Origin: Plut-88900 sp965116945
GTDB taxonomy: Bacteria; Chloroflexota; Dehalococcoidia; Plut-88900
Direction of reading: 5' to 3'
Assembly (NCBI GenBank): GCA_965116945.1
Contig: OZ220734.1
Span: 1,736,001-1,800,000, forward strand
Length of the DNA stretch: 64,000 nt
Shown: piece by piece, positions 40,996-49,122 of the stretch
Position numbering within the stretch: the stretch's first letter is position 1
Layout: each line of letters opens with the position of its first letter
Program-made: the position numbers and the translations under genes
Notes under the pieces: generated by a model
Told to the model about the DNA's origin: nothing
Seen by the model: only the letters and a program-made list of their open reading frames with translations
Database searches by the model: none

Positions 40996-41188
40996 CGATA
41001 GAGGTCTTGAGTGACGGAGGGGGAGGGGACAGGACGTCCCACCCTTGCCCCCAGCCGGGGATGGATTCCCCACCGATTTCTCGGGGGCAGGCTGGGGTCG
41101 GGAATGACATGGGATGGAGTGAGGGGTGGGATATACTGTCGGGGCCGATGCACGGTAATCGCAACTTCGTTCCGGGGGAATTCATCTA

Positions 41189-42139
41189 ATGGCTAGCGAA
41201 AACTACAACATCGTGAAAGAGCGCTTGGACAGGGGAGAGATCGTGCTGCTCGATGGCGCCATCAGCACCGAGATCGAGAAGCGAGGGGTCCCAATGGACA
41301 AACTTGTGTGGTCGGGGCTGGGGAGCAAGCTGGGCAGCGACATCCTTCTGGAGGTGCACAAGGACTACACCCGCGCCGGGGCCGACGTTATCACGACCAA
41401 CACTTTCTCGTCGGCGAGACACAGCCTGAAGGCGGCAGGTCAAGAGGAATCGACCCGCGAGATAAATGCGATGGCCGTGTCGGTGGCAAGGCAGGCGGTC
41501 GAAGAGGCCTCGGACGGGAGGGAGGTGCTGGTGGCGGGCTCCATATCGCCTTTCGGGGCATACACGGAGATTGCGGGCTTCGAGACGCCACCTCTGGACA
41601 TGCTGAGGGACAGCTACCGTGAGCAGGCGCAGATACTGGCTGAAGAAGGGGTTGACCTTCTGCTGCTGGAGATGCTCCGGGACGTGGAGCGGGCAAGCGT
41701 GATAGTCGAAGCGGCTTTGGAGACCGGGATACCGGTATGGTCGGGGTTCAGCAGCCAGGTCGAGGAAGGGAAGCGCGTCATGGCCCTGGGCGAATATGCG
41801 ACAGGAGACGCAATAATCTTCGAGGACATGCTGGAGAGCATCATGGCGCTGGGCGGAGACATGGCCATCGTCATGCACTCCGAGGTCGAGCACATTGGGC
41901 CCACGCTGGAAGTGATGAAGAAGAAGTGGCCCGGGCCCCTTGGCGCCTACGCCCATTCGGGCGCCTGGGACCGACCCAAGTGGAACTTCGACTCCATAAT
42001 CTCACCGGAGGACTACCTGCAGGCAGCGAAAGGCTGGGTGGATGCCGGGGCCCGGCTCATAGGCGGCTGCTGCGGCCTTGGCCCCGATCACATCCGACTC
42101 CTCAACGAAAACCTGACCCAGATCCCGACAGCAGGTTGA
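41189..42139 (+). CDS. Homocysteine S-methyltransferase family protein
   Basis: A 316-residue TIM-barrel protein of the MetH-N/BHMT family: VLLDGAISTEIEKRGVP at the N-terminus, ADVITTNTFSSARHSL, and the C-terminal zinc pair GGCCGLGPDHI. The family normally binds zinc with three cysteines and transfers a methyl group to homocysteine. The first cysteine position reads IVMHSEVEHIGP, with His/Ser in place of NC, so zinc coordination, if kept, is altered. There is no cobalamin domain. It is the first gene after the repeat block; GGGGGA lies about 11 nt before the ATG. Confidence 0.88.
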   Translation: MASENYNIVKERLDRGEIVLLDGAISTEIEKRGVPMDKLVWSGLGSKLGSDILLEVHKDYTRAGADVITTNTFSSARHSLKAAGQEESTREINAMAVSVARQAVEEASDGREVLVAGSISPFGAYTEIAGFETPPLDMLRDSYREQAQILAEEGVDLLLLEMLRDVERASVIVEAALETGIPVWSGFSSQVEEGKRVMALGEYATGDAIIFEDMLESIMALGGDMAIVMHSEVEHIGPTLEVMKKKWPGPLGAYAHSGAWDRPKWNFDSIISPEDYLQAAKGWVDAGARLIGGCCGLGPDHIRLLNENLTQIPTAG

Positions 42140-42188
42140 TGACCGGTTCGAGGCGACGACTCAACAACTCTAATTCCACTAATCCGCC

Positions 42189-43481
42189 GTGAGCGACAGA
42201 AGCGGCCCGTCGCAGGAACCTCCAGGCGGGGGAGGGGTGGTCTCCGGATTGAAGTCCTTCCGGCCCAGCCAGGCCTGGGCGGTAATTGGTGTCGTTTTCC
42301 TCGGAATGGCCGTAGCCATCGGCGGCACACATTACGCGTTTGGCGTGTTCGTCGAACCACTGGAGAAAGAGTTCGGGTGGAGCCGCACCGAAGTCACGGC
42401 CTCTCTGTCATTTTCCGCTGTTTCGGCTCTGGTGGCCCCATTCATAGGCCGGGCACTGGACAGGTTCGGCGCCCGACCCGTGATGACCATCTCCATCTTG
42501 ACCCTGGCCTTGACCTTCGGGCTGCGGCCTCTGATGGAGAATGTCTGGCACTGGTACCTGATCAGTTTCGTCCATTTCGTGGCCTTTCCGGGGGCGTCGA
42601 TGTTGGCGGGGCCGAAACTCGTGGGCGTCTGGTTCCCAAGGACTCGGGGGCGGATGATGGGAATGGCCTCCATGGGTGCGAACTTCGGGGGGATAATTCT
42701 GCCCCCTGCCCTGGGCGCACTCATCATGGCTACGACCTGGCGGTGGGGCTTCATAGCGCTAGGGTCTCTGGCCGGGTTGGTGGGGCTGGTGGCGGTGGTG
42801 GTCTTGAGGGACCGGAAGGGTGGGGATGGGGAGACGGGAGCGGAGTCCAAGGCCCGGGGCCCGGTCCTGGCCTTTGACAGGGGCGCCACGGTCAGGGAGG
42901 CGTTCCGCAGCTACTCTTTCTACGCTATGACTTTCGGGATTATCGCCGCAAACTTCGCATACTCGTCGATACTGAGCCAGATAATCCCGCACCTGGAAGC
43001 CGAGGGCCTGACGCAGGAGAAGGCAACCCTGTTCCTGAGCATCATGGCGGTATTCGGGATGGCGGGAAAGGTCTCGTTCGGTTTTCTTACGGAACGGTAC
43101 GCCTCACGCAAAGTGCTAGGTATGGGCCTGTTTATCCAGTGCATTGCGCTGGTCGCATTGATAACGCTGCCGGGCTCGCCGGCCCTGTATGTGTTTGCGC
43201 CGGTGCTTGGGCTGGGGTTCGGGGGAATGGGCACGGCGATGCCGATGCTGGCCCAGGACACAGTGGGCTTGAAGAACTTCGGAACGTTGTATGGCCTCGT
43301 GACGCTGGCTACGGTATCCTCATCGTTACTCGGGCCCTTGCTGATGGGCGGATCCTTTGATCTTCTGGGCAGCTACAACGCAGGATTCATAGTCGTAATC
43401 GCAATATTCGGGCTGGGCATATTGACGCTGCAGGCCGCCCGACCTATGCCCCAGGCCTACGCAGTTGCATCCCCGACCTGA
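42189..43481 (+). CDS. MFS transporter (monocarboxylate-transporter-like)
   Basis: A 430-residue protein with 12 hydrophobic segments. The first helix carries AVAIGGTHYAFGVFVEPLEKEFGWSRTEVTASLSF, the pattern of the MCT/OxlT-like MFS branch that moves oxalate, formate or other monocarboxylates. A cytoplasmic loop of ~35 hydrophilic residues (KGGDGETGAESKARG) separates the two halves. The start is a GTG at 42189 without visible Shine-Dalgarno, 50 nt after the methyltransferase-like gene. It fits uptake of organic acids for the CoA/ThDP enzymes further right, but that link is only inferred. Confidence 0.88.
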   Translation: MSDRSGPSQEPPGGGGVVSGLKSFRPSQAWAVIGVVFLGMAVAIGGTHYAFGVFVEPLEKEFGWSRTEVTASLSFSAVSALVAPFIGRALDRFGARPVMTISILTLALTFGLRPLMENVWHWYLISFVHFVAFPGASMLAGPKLVGVWFPRTRGRMMGMASMGANFGGIILPPALGALIMATTWRWGFIALGSLAGLVGLVAVVVLRDRKGGDGETGAESKARGPVLAFDRGATVREAFRSYSFYAMTFGIIAANFAYSSILSQIIPHLEAEGLTQEKATLFLSIMAVFGMAGKVSFGFLTERYASRKVLGMGLFIQCIALVALITLPGSPALYVFAPVLGLGFGGMGTAMPMLAQDTVGLKNFGTLYGLVTLATVSSSLLGPLLMGGSFDLLGSYNAGFIVVIAIFGLGILTLQAARPMPQAYAVASPT

Positions 43482-43502
43482 CGGAACGGAGGAGGAGAAC
43501 TG

Positions 43503-44516
43503 ATGAAGGAATTAACGAGACTTTACGTAGGCGCCGTTGACGGTGTACGGACCCTGGATGTGGATAGCAGGGGGACCGAAGTGCGGCAGGTTGGGGTGCT
43601 GAAGCTGGAGCATGCGGCGGCGAGGATTGCGGTATCAGCTGCAAATCGTGGACGAGTGTATGTCGCGGCCTATGAGTCCGGGTTATGGAGGAGTGACGAC
43701 GCCGGGACCACGTGGCAGGGATTGAAGTCGTATCCGGAACCCTATGCTCACAGCGTCGCCGTGGACCCCGAGAACGAGGACCTGGTCTACGCGGGATCGG
43801 AGCCCGCTGCGCTACACCGATCAAAAGACGGAGGAGAGTCCTGGGAAGAATGTCGGGCCTTTGGCGCCGTTCCCGAATCGACGCAGTGGGGGTTCCACGG
43901 AAACAGGAAATCCCACGTTCGTGAACTGCGCTTCGCACCCGGAAACAGGGAATTGCTGTACGCGGGGATCGAAGTCGGGGGAATCGTGAGGAGCCGGGAC
44001 GGAGGGTCTACGTGGGAGCAGCTCGGCGGCACTGACCCCGACATCCACACCATCCATGTCAGTGATAGCAGGCCGGAAACGGTCTACGCGGCCACTGCCA
44101 ACGGTCCCTACAGAAGTGACGACGGCGGTGACACCTGGACCCATATCAACTCGGGGCTTGCGAGGAGATACTCGGTGCCGGTATCGGTGGCGCCGGGGGA
44201 CCACCGGAGGGTATTTGCCTCGGTATCCGACAATCCGGGGCGCAGGTCCGGCGCCCACGCATACATGTCCACCGACGCCGGAGAAAGCTGGTCGCAGCTG
44301 GACCTCGGCGCTGATGACGACATGGTCATTGCCTACGCGTGGGACCACCAGGACGCGAATCGGGTCTACGCGGGCACAGATTCCGGAAAACTATACGTCA
44401 GCCCCGACGCGGGAGATAGCTGGTTGGCTATAGACGCGGGCCTGGACTCAATTGCCGTCGGGGCTCTGGCCGTGGGGCTCGGGGGCCGGGGAGAAGCAAG
44501 CTGCTCATGCAACTGA
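43503..44516 (+). CDS. Asp-box (BNR repeat) beta-propeller protein
   Basis: A 337-residue protein with six Asp-box motifs (S-x-D-x-G-x-T/S-W): SDDAGTTW, SKDGGESW, SRDGGSTW, SDDGGDTW, STDAGESW and SPDAGDSW, each after a YAG or YVA strand. This predicts a six- or seven-bladed propeller of the sialidase/VPS10/photosynthesis-stability-factor kind. Sialidase catalytic arginines are not evident, so glycosidase activity should not be assumed. There is no signal peptide. GGAGGAGG precedes the ATG. The 3' end overlaps the next membrane-protein gene by 10 bp. Confidence 0.85.
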   Translation: MKELTRLYVGAVDGVRTLDVDSRGTEVRQVGVLKLEHAAARIAVSAANRGRVYVAAYESGLWRSDDAGTTWQGLKSYPEPYAHSVAVDPENEDLVYAGSEPAALHRSKDGGESWEECRAFGAVPESTQWGFHGNRKSHVRELRFAPGNRELLYAGIEVGGIVRSRDGGSTWEQLGGTDPDIHTIHVSDSRPETVYAATANGPYRSDDGGDTWTHINSGLARRYSVPVSVAPGDHRRVFASVSDNPGRRSGAHAYMSTDAGESWSQLDLGADDDMVIAYAWDHQDANRVYAGTDSGKLYVSPDAGDSWLAIDAGLDSIAVGALAVGLGGRGEASCSCN

Positions 44517-44899
44517 CAAGCGCCGTTGCAGCGGCCCTGGCTATCACCGTATTGCTTTTGATCATTCCGGTTGTCCACTTTGTAAGCGGGCCAATCGGGC
44601 CGTTCGTCGGTGGGTTCATTGCGATAGGCAGGTGGAGGAGCAGGCCGGAGTCGGCCTTTGCAGCGGGAATCGCTTTCGGCTTCGCACTCTGGCTGATGCT
44701 GGGGGTGGTGGCTGTGATAGTCGTAGGCATACTAGCCTTCTCAACCGGCTTGATATCGGGAGGCACGGGAGCGCTGATTATAGGCGCGGTGGTGGGAGGG
44801 GTATTCTATATCACGGTTCTTGCGACCGCGGGCGCAATCTTCAGCGCGAGTCGGGTGAGGGGGGAGGAGGCTGGTAAACGGGCGACGGGAGCGTGGTAG
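44507..44899 (+). CDS. Small membrane protein of unknown function
   Basis: A 130-residue protein with three or four hydrophobic segments (about 5-28, 49-85 and 90-115), rich in Gly, Ala, Ile and Val, and a basic C-terminal tail. GGxGALIIGAVVGGVFY is typical of helix-packing glycine repeats, seen in DUF5518-like membrane proteins. Overlap with the propeller gene implies translational coupling; the two may act together at the membrane. Confidence 0.65.
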   Translation: MQLTSAVAAALAITVLLLIIPVVHFVSGPIGPFVGGFIAIGRWRSRPESAFAAGIAFGFALWLMLGVVAVIVVGILAFSTGLISGGTGALIIGAVVGGVFYITVLATAGAIFSASRVRGEEAGKRATGAW

Positions 44900-44902
44900 C
44901 AG

Positions 44903-46270
44903 CTAATAGAGGCTGAGCTTGAGCTCGGTCAGCTGGTCTCCCATCTTGTCCTTGATCAGGTCGAAGGCTTCCAGGTTCCATTCGCTGACCAGGGTGACGG
45001 CTGTGCCCGGCCGACCCATGCGGCTGGTCCGGCCGATGCGGTGTACGTAGTCCTCGACGTTGTCGGGCATGTCAAAGTTGACCACGCACTTGATGGTAGG
45101 CACATCCAGGCCCCGGGCTGCTACGTTTGTCGCGACCAGGATTTTCGGGTTGCCCTCCCGGAAGCCCCGCATCACGGAGTCTCTCTCTCCCTGCCGCATG
45201 CCGCCGTGAATGCCCCGGCAGTCGTAGCCTCGCCGGCTGAGTTCCCTGGCCAGACGGTCGACCCGAGTCTGCATTCGGCAGAAGATGATTGAGTGGTCCT
45301 GGGTGTCGGGTTCTCCGAGGACTTCCAGGAGCCCGGCCAGCTTGTCCCTCTCGGCGACTTCGCAGTAGATCTGTTCCGTCTCCGGTACGGTCTCAATGGC
45401 CTCTCCGATGCGTACCCAGACGGGGTCCTTGAGGTGGTAGTAAATCAGGCGTCGAATGAAGGTGGGAACGGTGGCGGAGAAGAGGGCGGTCTGTCGATTT
45501 CTCGGGGTGCGGCGAAGGATCTTGATCATGTCCTGCGCAAACCCGATGTCGAGCATCTCGTCAGCCTCGTCGAGTACGGCGAAGCGGACCTGCGACAGAT
45601 CTATGGTGCCCCGGGTAAGGTGGTCGATAACCCGGCCCGGAGTCCCGACAATCACGTGGGCGCCCCTATCCAGGGCTTTGAACTGCCTGGCTATCGGTTC
45701 ACCGCCATAGATGGGCACCACGGAGATTCCGGCATAGGTAGAGAGCCTGGTTAGCTCACCCGTGACCTGGAGGGCCAACTCACGGGTAGGGACCAAGACT
45801 AGACCCTGTATATGGCCAAGGTCCGGGTCCACCTTTTCGATCATGGGCAGGCCGAAGGCTGTGGTCTTGCCGCTGCCGGTCTGGGCCTGACCAACTAGGT
45901 CGTTGCCTTCGAACAGGATGGGCGCGGTCTGTTCCTGGATGGGTGTTGGGTCGGTGTAGCCCATGTCCACAAGGGCGCGGGCCAGAGGTGCGGAGACGGT
46001 TACGCTGCCGAACTGCCCCGGCGGACCTTCAATTCGAGGTCTTATGGCAGGTGGCGCTGAGAGGGTCTGCCCGTTGGGCCGGGAGGAGTCTGGTCTGGGG
46101 CGGGGTCTGCGGTGTCGGGGACGACCGGAGGGGCCGGGTCGCTTGCGGGTTGTGGTGATGGGAAGAAGTCCTAGAAGTGATATATTTGTTTCTACTGAAC
46201 ATATGATACACGGGTACAGCCGGGAAGTCCAATAGTATGATTGAAGTTTCGAACTAGTTCGAATTCTCAA
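44903..46270 (-). CDS. DEAD-box RNA helicase
   Basis: A superfamily 2 helicase with all motifs: Q motif MGYTDPTPIQEQTAP, Walker A AQTGSGKT, PTRELALQ, VLDEADEM, LFSATVP, ARGLDVPTIKCVVNFD and YVHRIGRTSRMG. The catalytic core spans the last ~370 residues; the preceding ~45 residues are Arg/Pro-rich (TRKRPGPSGRPRHRRPRPRP), a likely RNA-binding extension. The C-terminus stops soon after motif VI, as in short RhlE/CshA-like proteins. The start is unclear: the only conventional upstream codon is TTG 46270, with no Shine-Dalgarno and only 7 nt from the divergent gene start. The start given is therefore provisional. Confidence 0.85.
   Translation of the reverse strand: MRIRTSSKLQSYYWTSRLYPCIICSVETNISLLGLLPITTTRKRPGPSGRPRHRRPRPRPDSSRPNGQTLSAPPAIRPRIEGPPGQFGSVTVSAPLARALVDMGYTDPTPIQEQTAPILFEGNDLVGQAQTGSGKTTAFGLPMIEKVDPDLGHIQGLVLVPTRELALQVTGELTRLSTYAGISVVPIYGGEPIARQFKALDRGAHVIVGTPGRVIDHLTRGTIDLSQVRFAVLDEADEMLDIGFAQDMIKILRRTPRNRQTALFSATVPTFIRRLIYYHLKDPVWVRIGEAIETVPETEQIYCEVAERDKLAGLLEVLGEPDTQDHSIIFCRMQTRVDRLARELSRRGYDCRGIHGGMRQGERDSVMRGFREGNPKILVATNVAARGLDVPTIKCVVNFDMPDNVEDYVHRIGRTSRMGRPGTAVTLVSEWNLEAFDLIKDKMGDQLTELKLSLY
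46248..46263. promoter_or_regulatory. 16-bp perfect palindrome, candidate operator
   Basis: TTCGAACTAGTTCGAA is perfectly self-complementary and sits between the helicase and the PNPOx-like gene, 14 nt before the latter's start. It contains GAAC and GTTC half sites, but separated by two bases instead of the four found in Gram-positive LexA boxes, so LexA is not claimed. Confidence 0.45.
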
Positions 46271-46277
46271 CTATCAG

Positions 46278-46877
46278 ATGGAGAAGACCTTGGACCCTAT
46301 AGACGAGATTGTTGCCCAAAGAGAAAAGGCCCGAGAGAGGGGAGACCTGCTGGCCAATGTCTGCTTCCTGGCCACAGTTACCAAGGATGGAGGCGGAACC
46401 GCCCGAGCCCTCTCTCTGCGGGACATCGACCAGCGAGGGTTCGGGGTGCTGGTCAACGGCCTGAGCGTCAAGTGGGCTGAGCTGCAGTCGGGGCGGGGGT
46501 TCGAGTTGCTGATTTACTGGCCTACAGTGTCCAGGCAATTCAGGATCAGGGGTCGCCTGACGCCGATGGATGATGAAGACAGGCGTCGGTATTGGGACCG
46601 CAAGACCCACGGTTCCAAGCTGCTAGAGCATTACTACCCGACCTTCGAGCCCCAGACCACGGTGGTGTCGTCCCGAGATCACCTTGTTTCTGGAATTGAG
46701 GAGTTGGAGAAGAGGTATCCCGACGAGAGAAACGTGCCCTTGCCTGACTCTCTTATAGGGGTGTGCGTAGAGCCGGACCGGATCGAGGCCTGGCACTCGG
46801 GGGAGGGGCGACTGCATGACCGACACCGCTACACCAGGACGGCAGACGGTTGGAGGGACGAAGTCCTGGTTCCTTAG
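46278..46877 (+). CDS. Pyridoxamine 5'-phosphate oxidase-like FMN protein
   Basis: A 199-residue split-barrel flavoprotein. It follows the PdxH layout: CFLATVTKDGGGTARALSLRDIDQRGFGVLVN (FMN phosphate contacts), FELLIYWPTVSRQFRIRGRLTPM (the RQVRI-like strand) and the C-terminal PDRIEAWHSGEGRLHDRHRYTR, corresponding to the W-x6-RLHDR segment of true PNP oxidases. It is therefore a plausible pyridoxamine/pyridoxine phosphate oxidase, close to but not identical with classical PdxH. Its stop interlocks with the convergent dehydrogenase (TTAG at 46874-46877). Confidence 0.82.
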   Translation: MEKTLDPIDEIVAQREKARERGDLLANVCFLATVTKDGGGTARALSLRDIDQRGFGVLVNGLSVKWAELQSGRGFELLIYWPTVSRQFRIRGRLTPMDDEDRRRYWDRKTHGSKLLEHYYPTFEPQTTVVSSRDHLVSGIEELEKRYPDERNVPLPDSLIGVCVEPDRIEAWHSGEGRLHDRHRYTRTADGWRDEVLVP

Positions 46878-47836
46878 CGGGATAGCTCAGCCAGGTTGAC
46901 GCAATTGATGGGCGGCTGACCGGAGCGCAGCCTTTCCACGTTGTCTGCGAGGCCCTTGGCGATTTCGTCGTAGGAGGTGTCGGTTACCCCGGCGACATGA
47001 GGTGTTGCGATGACGTTGTGCTTGAAGACCGGGTCTAAGGGATTTACGGGTTCTTCCCAGAACACGTCCAGCCCCGCGCCCGCGATTTGCCCCGACTCCA
47101 GCGCCGCGACGAGGGCTTCGCGGTCAATCACTGCCCCCCGCCCTACGTTGATGATGTAGGCGCTTTCCTTCATAGTCCCAAGCTCCCGCGCCCCGAAGAC
47201 GGAGCGAGTCTCGTCGTTTAGAGGAAGGGCCAGGACGACAAAGTCAGCTCGAGGCAACAGGGAGGACAAGTCCGCAACGCTGCCGACGAAGTCGAGGCTG
47301 AGATCATTCTCAACACCTGAGGTCCGGTCCCTCTTGACGCCAAGCAGCGTGACTTCGAAGGGCTTGAGGCGTCGGGCGAGGGCCTTCCCGATGTTGCCCA
47401 TCCCCAGGATGCAAACGGTCTTGCCCTTGATCCCGCGACCCTGGGGTTGGCCCCAAATTCCCGCTTGCAGGTTTTCCCGGGCCTTGGGGTACTCTCTGGC
47501 GAGGGCGAGCATGAGGAAAATAGCGTGCTCGGCGACGGAAATGGCGTTGCTCATGGCAATGGAGCCGGGCACGTTAGCCACGTAGAGGCCCCGTTGAGTT
47601 GCGGCGTCTATGTCCACGCCTTCAAGCCCGACGCCGAACTGGTGAATCATGCGGGCCGACGATGCGTCCATCACTTCGGGGCCGATGAAGTGCATCGCAG
47701 GGATGATGACGTCGGCTGTGGGGAGGTGGCCAGGAAGATCGGGGATGGCCGACGGGATAATCTCGTCAGCAGGCAGGTATTTCTGCAGGGCGCTGACAAC
47801 GTAAGGAAAACCGTCACTGCAGATTAGGATGTTCAT
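46874..47836 (-). CDS. NAD(P)-dependent D-2-hydroxyacid dehydrogenase
   Basis: A 320-residue dehydrogenase. The dinucleotide-binding motif is CILGMGNIGKALARRL (about 135-150). The catalytic arginine lies in INVGRGAVIDREAL, the glutamate in DVFWEEPVNPLDP and the acid-base histidine in VIATPHVAGVT. It reduces 2-keto acids or oxidises D-2-hydroxyacids (phosphoglycerate-, glyoxylate- or lactate-type); the substrate cannot be narrowed. It lies 18 nt downstream of an amidohydrolase gene on the same strand, so they are probably one unit. Confidence 0.93.
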   Translation of the reverse strand: MNILICSDGFPYVVSALQKYLPADEIIPSAIPDLPGHLPTADVIIPAMHFIGPEVMDASSARMIHQFGVGLEGVDIDAATQRGLYVANVPGSIAMSNAISVAEHAIFLMLALAREYPKARENLQAGIWGQPQGRGIKGKTVCILGMGNIGKALARRLKPFEVTLLGVKRDRTSGVENDLSLDFVGSVADLSSLLPRADFVVLALPLNDETRSVFGARELGTMKESAYIINVGRGAVIDREALVAALESGQIAGAGLDVFWEEPVNPLDPVFKHNVIATPHVAGVTDTSYDEIAKGLADNVERLRSGQPPINCVNLAELSR

Positions 47837-47854
47837 GGATGGTCCGACCCCGAA

Positions 47855-48991
47855 CTAGGACAGACTGTATAGCTCGGTGGCATTGTCCCCGAGGACTTTG
47901 GCCTGGACTTCTTCGGGCAGCGATTCCAGGTTTTCCTTCAACTCATCCAGGGCCCCGGCTTCACCCTCAGTGTGGGGATAGTCGGAGCCCCACATGAAGC
48001 GGTCTGCGCCGACGAAGTTGATGGTGTAAGGTGCGGTCCGTTCGTCGGGGTCCACGACGATCCAGCACTGGCGCTGGAAGTACTCGGAAGGACGCATATT
48101 GAGAGGCGTTGTAAATCCGATCTTGTCGTAGAACCCGTCCATCCGGTCCAGCCAGTAGGGCAGCCACCCCGACCCGGTCTCGACCACTACGATTTTCAGT
48201 TCGGGGAACCTTTCGAAGAGGCCACCCTGGAACAGGCTCGTAAAGGCGATGAGAACGTCTCCCATGTCGGTAACGAGGAACCACCAGAAGGGAGCGGTGT
48301 ACGCCCGAGGGTACAAGTCCCCCCCGACACCGTGAACATTGCCGGTAACGTGGAGGCTGATTGGCACCCCCAGATCTTCGGCGGTGGCCCAGAAGCGGTC
48401 GTAGTGGGGCTCGCCATAGGGTATGCCGTTAAAGGGGACGACCGGAGGATATGCTCCACGCATTCCCAGGCCATGGGTCCTCTTCAGCTCCTTTACTCCT
48501 TCCTCCACGTCCAGGAGGGAGATGTGCGCAATTGGAAGCAGTCGTTCGGGGTCGGAAGAGCAAAAGTCGTGGAGCCAGTTGTTGTAGGCCCGGGTGTAGG
48601 CGGCAGCCATGATCGGGTCCCGGCAGTCCTGTGGCCAATCGAGTCCAAGGGACGGATAAAGGAAAGTGCTATCAGACCCCTCGGCGTCGAGCCATTTGAG
48701 CCGGGCATCGGGGTCCCCGGAGGGCGCTGCTTCGGCCCGAGCCTGTTCATAGGGAACCGCACCGGGAGTCAGGAAATGCTCCAGGTCGGTTCGGCCGGCC
48801 CCGGCGATGTTGGCCAACATGCCACCCTTAACCCCGGAGGCGGGTTTGCCGTCCACCTCCAGGTACTCCAAGCCCTGGGAGTCGGTTTTGACGACCATCG
48901 CCCGGTCCCGAAGCTCCGGCTCCAGGTATTCGAGCCACAGATTGGATGGCTCAAGGATGTGGCTGTCTGCGTCAATTATCTTGGCGGTCAT
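47855..48991 (-). CDS. Amidohydrolase family protein (amidohydrolase_2)
   Basis: A 378-residue TIM-barrel hydrolase/decarboxylase related to, but clearly diverged from, the tandem pair near 21-23 kb. The metal motif is IIDADSHILEPSNLW (H-x-x-E), followed by VPISLHVTGNVHG, IVVVETGSGWLPYWLDRMD and FMWGSDYPHTEG with the conserved aspartate. AGGAAA precedes the ATG. It heads a two-gene unit with the D-2-hydroxyacid dehydrogenase. Confidence 0.88.
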   Translation of the reverse strand: MTAKIIDADSHILEPSNLWLEYLEPELRDRAMVVKTDSQGLEYLEVDGKPASGVKGGMLANIAGAGRTDLEHFLTPGAVPYEQARAEAAPSGDPDARLKWLDAEGSDSTFLYPSLGLDWPQDCRDPIMAAAYTRAYNNWLHDFCSSDPERLLPIAHISLLDVEEGVKELKRTHGLGMRGAYPPVVPFNGIPYGEPHYDRFWATAEDLGVPISLHVTGNVHGVGGDLYPRAYTAPFWWFLVTDMGDVLIAFTSLFQGGLFERFPELKIVVVETGSGWLPYWLDRMDGFYDKIGFTTPLNMRPSEYFQRQCWIVVDPDERTAPYTINFVGADRFMWGSDYPHTEGEAGALDELKENLESLPEEVQAKVLGDNATELYSLS

Positions 48992-49122
48992 AGCGGTTTC
49001 CTGCTGGTTTTGAGGTTAGGAATAGATTCTAGCGTGGGTAATCGTAGGGAGGGGGGTGGGGGATGTCAACGTCAGAGTTTCTATCCCAAAGGCGTGATAG
49101 AATCCCGTATCGGTAGGCAGAC

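Larger units (their letters stand above)
39960..41188. other. 1.2-kb divergent intergenic region rich in palindromes and repeats
   Basis: No reading frame here has protein-like features. The stretch separates the divergent LLM and homocysteine-methyltransferase-like genes and is unusually long for this compact window. It contains hairpins at 40445-40462, 40583-40598, 40721-40743, 40777-40813 and 40822-40862, direct repeats 99 nt apart (40869-40896 and 40968-40995), and a further imperfect stem at about 41045-41090. A weak TTGAGT-17-TATTTA element is at 40664-40692. Confidence 0.7.

Noticed and set aside
43503..44516. Sialidase
   Set aside because: Asp boxes alone do not show glycosidase activity; the arginine triad and Tyr/Glu nucleophile pair are not evident and there is no export signal.
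46248..46263. LexA (SOS) box
   Set aside because: GAAC and GTTC are separated by two bases, while known Gram-positive LexA sites use four; kept only as an unnamed palindrome.
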